Source of the DNA: Cardinalis cardinalis
Lineage: Eukaryota > Chordata > Aves > Passeriformes > Cardinalidae
Length of the DNA: 64,000 nt
Assembly: GCA_014549065.1 (NCBI GenBank)
Contig: JACDOX010000008.1
Coordinates: 5,032,308 to 5,096,307, forward strand
Direction of reading: 5' to 3'
The position numbers were made by a program, and so were the translations under genes. Under the pieces are notes generated by a model, which had not been told where the DNA came from, did not search any database, and saw only the letters and a list, made by a program, of their open reading frames with translations. Shown here piece by piece: positions 61,121 to 64,000 of the stretch (the stretch's first letter is position 1; each line of letters begins with the position of its first letter).

Positions 61121-64000
61121 GTTCTTGCTTAATTCCAATAAGATGTATTGTTGTATCTTTCTTTTGAAGTANAAAACCAAGTCAAATGTGATTAGCACTC
61201 ATGTATCATCCCCCAAACGAAGCTAAATGTTAGAAGTTAAAATATCAAGAGCAAAGCTGTGGTTTGGGACATTCTCCTTTTTTTTAATTAGCAAATGCAT
61301 AGATTCTTTTTCTCTCATGTTTCATTTTCTCTAGGTGCCAGCTGTGTTTAAAGACAGAAGTTTTAATTTAAAATACTCTGAAATTAATCCCATAGAGAAG
61401 GAAAAATATCTCAGTCATGAAGGGTAATAGTATTTCTTCTTTGTAGAGAGAAAATGACTTTGTTCTCTTTCTAAGAAGACTTTATTACAGTGGCTTCTAA
61501 GTACTTGATGAAAGAAGTCATCATCTTGTCCTTCATGCATAAGATTCTGTTTACTGGGATTACTGTCCTTCTGTAATCCAGTTCGTTATTGGCTACTGTG
61601 GGAGGAAAAGAGCAGCAGGGGTTTTTGGTCTTTGTGCAGCTGAAGAAATGCCAGTCTTTAAAGGAATCCTTCAGGCAAAGTAGAACACACAATTATGGTA
61701 ACGATCTGGTCCTGGTTCAATGATGNATGGGTGCCCTTTCCATCTGCTGCAAAGAACAGCCATTTCCCATGACCCACTAATTAAGCATGCACCAATATCA
61801 TTACTGGCCCTGTTTGCTTGTGTGGGCACAAATGTCTGTTTGGATCAGAGGAAATTGTTCTGATCACCTCTGCAGTGATCGGTTTTCTTGCAGAAATGCT
61901 GATGACTGGTGTTGTTTTAACTGGATATGTGCAAATGTTGTCTGGACATCTGCATGGTGATGGTAAACCCTGAAGAAGTGTCAGCATATCTTTGAACTCC
62001 CACACCAAAGATTCATTTTTCTGGACACTGGGAGAGCAGAAGGGGCCACAGATGTAAATCCAATTTGTAGGGTCCTAAGTCCCTCCTTAACACTATCAGA
62101 ACACCAGGGTAGATGAACTGGTCTCAGAAATAGAGGGCTTTTGCTGCTGAGAATTACTGTGCACTTGCCTCCTTTACAGTTTGGTTTGAGAGGTGGGCTG
62201 CCCCAGCACAGAGATTTTGGACATGCCATCAGGTCTGTGCTTGGGGACCTCATCTCACACTGTTGGGGTCTGGCTATTGACTATTTGATCTGTTTGGTGT
62301 TAGCTTAGACTGAATTCTAATGCATGGATATGGGAGAATTATTNTTTTAACCCTTTTAAGGGTCATTAACTTAGAGATGGATGCAGAGTCCTTAAGATAA
62401 CAATCATTACTCCTAGAGGAATTAGCAGGAGAGCTGTTTTCCCTGACAGCACAAAGATTTAAAAAAATGAAAATGTCAGAGTATCCTAGTTGGCATCCAA
62501 AGTGAATGAGTCATTCCTAATGCTACTAAAAAGCTAATTCTGCTTTGACTTCAAAGAGAAACATCAAAGATGAGGTTGCTGTTTATCCAGGTGCTAAAGG
62601 AAGAGCTTTTCTGTGCTGCTGCTACTCTGGCTGAGGGTATGGAGGAGTGCTGTGCTTGCTTGCTATTGATATTGAAATCATTACATTCAAATGAAGTTTA
62701 TTGAATTCATGGCTGACATGCAAGGGAACTACACCAGCAGTTTGACAACTGCTCTGTGATTTTAACAGAAGAAAAACCACAGAAGAGTAATTAGATAAGA
62801 CAGCAGAAAATTAGGAGGTATTCCCTGATTTTCTTAAAGAGCAAAGATAATATTCCTCATGGGATTTGTTCCATAACTTGCTGTTATTGCATGTTTCTTG
62901 TTTCTCCATTTTTACACCTNAAAAGCCTTCTGCATCACTCGGTCTTTATGCCTACACTGTGTGTCACAGTGCCTGTGAGGCACAGAAATAACTTCCTTGC
63001 TATTTCTCCAGACCCAGGATGGCTGAATTCATCACATAACTGCATGTGTTCACTCGGTGTTTGTGAGGCTCTTGATTCGCTTTTGAAGGGAAGATTAATT
63101 GAAGACACAAAGCCAAATGAAAAGTGGTATTTTGANTATTCTTCCAAACCACTTACAGATTTCTTTGAGTATAAGTAAGTTTCTATGGAGAAAAGTGCAG
63201 TAGTGACTTCATTAAAGCATTTGAAATGGAAAGGATGGGGATTAATATGAGAATTAGGTGAGAAGAAATTGATCACCTGAAAGGATAACTTTTGTTGGAA
63301 GGAAGAGTACTTGCTAGAAGTTTTCCTGACAAGACTTGTCAAGGAACAGTTTTGAGAGAAAATGTAGTTAGTATTTTCACTTGTAACCTTTGAACAAAAT
63401 CAAGAAATATGTTTAGTGAAAGTTGAATTAGCAACAGTTTTATGNGTATTTCATTTAAAACTAGATGCTAAGGAAGTGTTCTAGTTAGGCTTGGGTAGTT
63501 TCCTGATAGGTAATACTTGAAAGGCACCGGACAATTAGAAGGACAAGATGATGAAGGTGGTGGTGAGAAATAAATAAAGGAGAACAGCAGGTTTCTGATT
63601 TCAGCNAGGGCTTCACTCAAGCATTGGGGTTAGTGATGTATGTGTTTTCTGGAAGAAATGTAAATTATGAGGATATAGGAAAAAATCCCTTATGTCACTC
63701 TTTGTTTTCTCCATAGTTTATAAACACTCTGTAAGAGCTNTTGAGATGAGACATTTTACTTTTTCTTTACTTTTTTGCCCTTTAAAATGTATTTTAAAAT
63801 TTTTATTTGTTGAGATTTTTTTTCTGTTTTCCTGACTTGAGTATTTTGAGGACTTATGTGCAAACATAACACTCCTGAAATGAGAAATTTTTTCGTTGCA
63901 TGGTGCATGCAACCTATCTGCGAACACAATCTATGCTCCCATCCTCTGGATTTGTCTTCTTGCTGAGCTGCAATGTAAGCTGTTGTTTCAGTCCACTAAG
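61121..64000 (+). other. RGS6: RGS6 second intron, non-coding, to window end
   Basis: Intronic DNA with no exon that I can support. The open frame at 62891-63178 (+) ends in a GTAAGT-like donor (AAGTAAGT near 63174), but the peptide resembles no RGS6 segment and no family I know. The DEP-domain exon of RGS6 is not visible, so the intron continues beyond the window. Confidence 0.6.

Noticed and set aside
62891..63178. Possible exon ending in an AAGTAAGT donor-like site
   Set aside because: The translated peptide is not RGS6 and no convincing acceptor precedes it.
1..64000. Bacterial or viral systems, CRISPR arrays, rRNA genes
   Set aside because: No repeat-spacer arrays, no long dense coding regions and no rRNA sequence; the window is vertebrate intron.

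Overview
The window is ordinary nuclear DNA from a vertebrate, most likely a bird. It is AT-rich and CpG-poor, the only recognisable transposons are CR1 LINE fragments, and I see no Alu, L1, B1/B2 or other mammalian repeats. No bacterial operons, rRNA or credible tRNA genes, CRISPR arrays or phage are present. The many isolated single Ns and one 13-N gap suggest a draft assembly in which ambiguous or heterozygous positions were written as N. I cannot name the species.

One protein-coding exon can be supported: the first coding exon of RGS6 (regulator of G-protein signalling 6, R7 subfamily), exon 10895-10999 on the + strand, with the ATG at 10916 and a consensus 5' splice site at 11000. The last 15 of its 28 codons read ADPEESSPNMIVYRK, the conserved N-terminal signature of RGS6. 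The intron it opens is phase 0. I did not find the next RGS6 exon (start of the DEP domain). So positions 1-10894 are read as the 3' part of the upstream intron, and 11000-64000 as the 5' part of the very long second intron.

The intronic DNA holds five CR1 insertions or fragments: 7250-7925 (+), 21327-21700 (-), 37091-37592 (-, lacking the C-terminal RT part and with a broken catalytic motif), about 57965-58500 (+, very old, tentative) and 60797-61120 (-, an RT fragment interrupted by a 54-bp tail of another CR1). There are also recurrent A/C-rich or T/G-rich low-complexity tracts, a (TA)13 microsatellite, short tandem duplications, several notable inverted repeats, and a diverged duplication of about 250 bp on both sides of the 13-N gap (16105-16639), which looks like an assembly or haplotype artefact. 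A 30-nt T run at 40699 borders a relatively GC-rich block that may be a retroposed sequence on the minus strand.

I found no new biological system. The most useful observations are the RGS6 exon, the nested CR1, the deleted CR1 with a mutated active site, the poly(T)-bounded block and the duplication at the gap. All calls come from reading the sequence and from remembered family consensus sequences; no alignment or database search was run.
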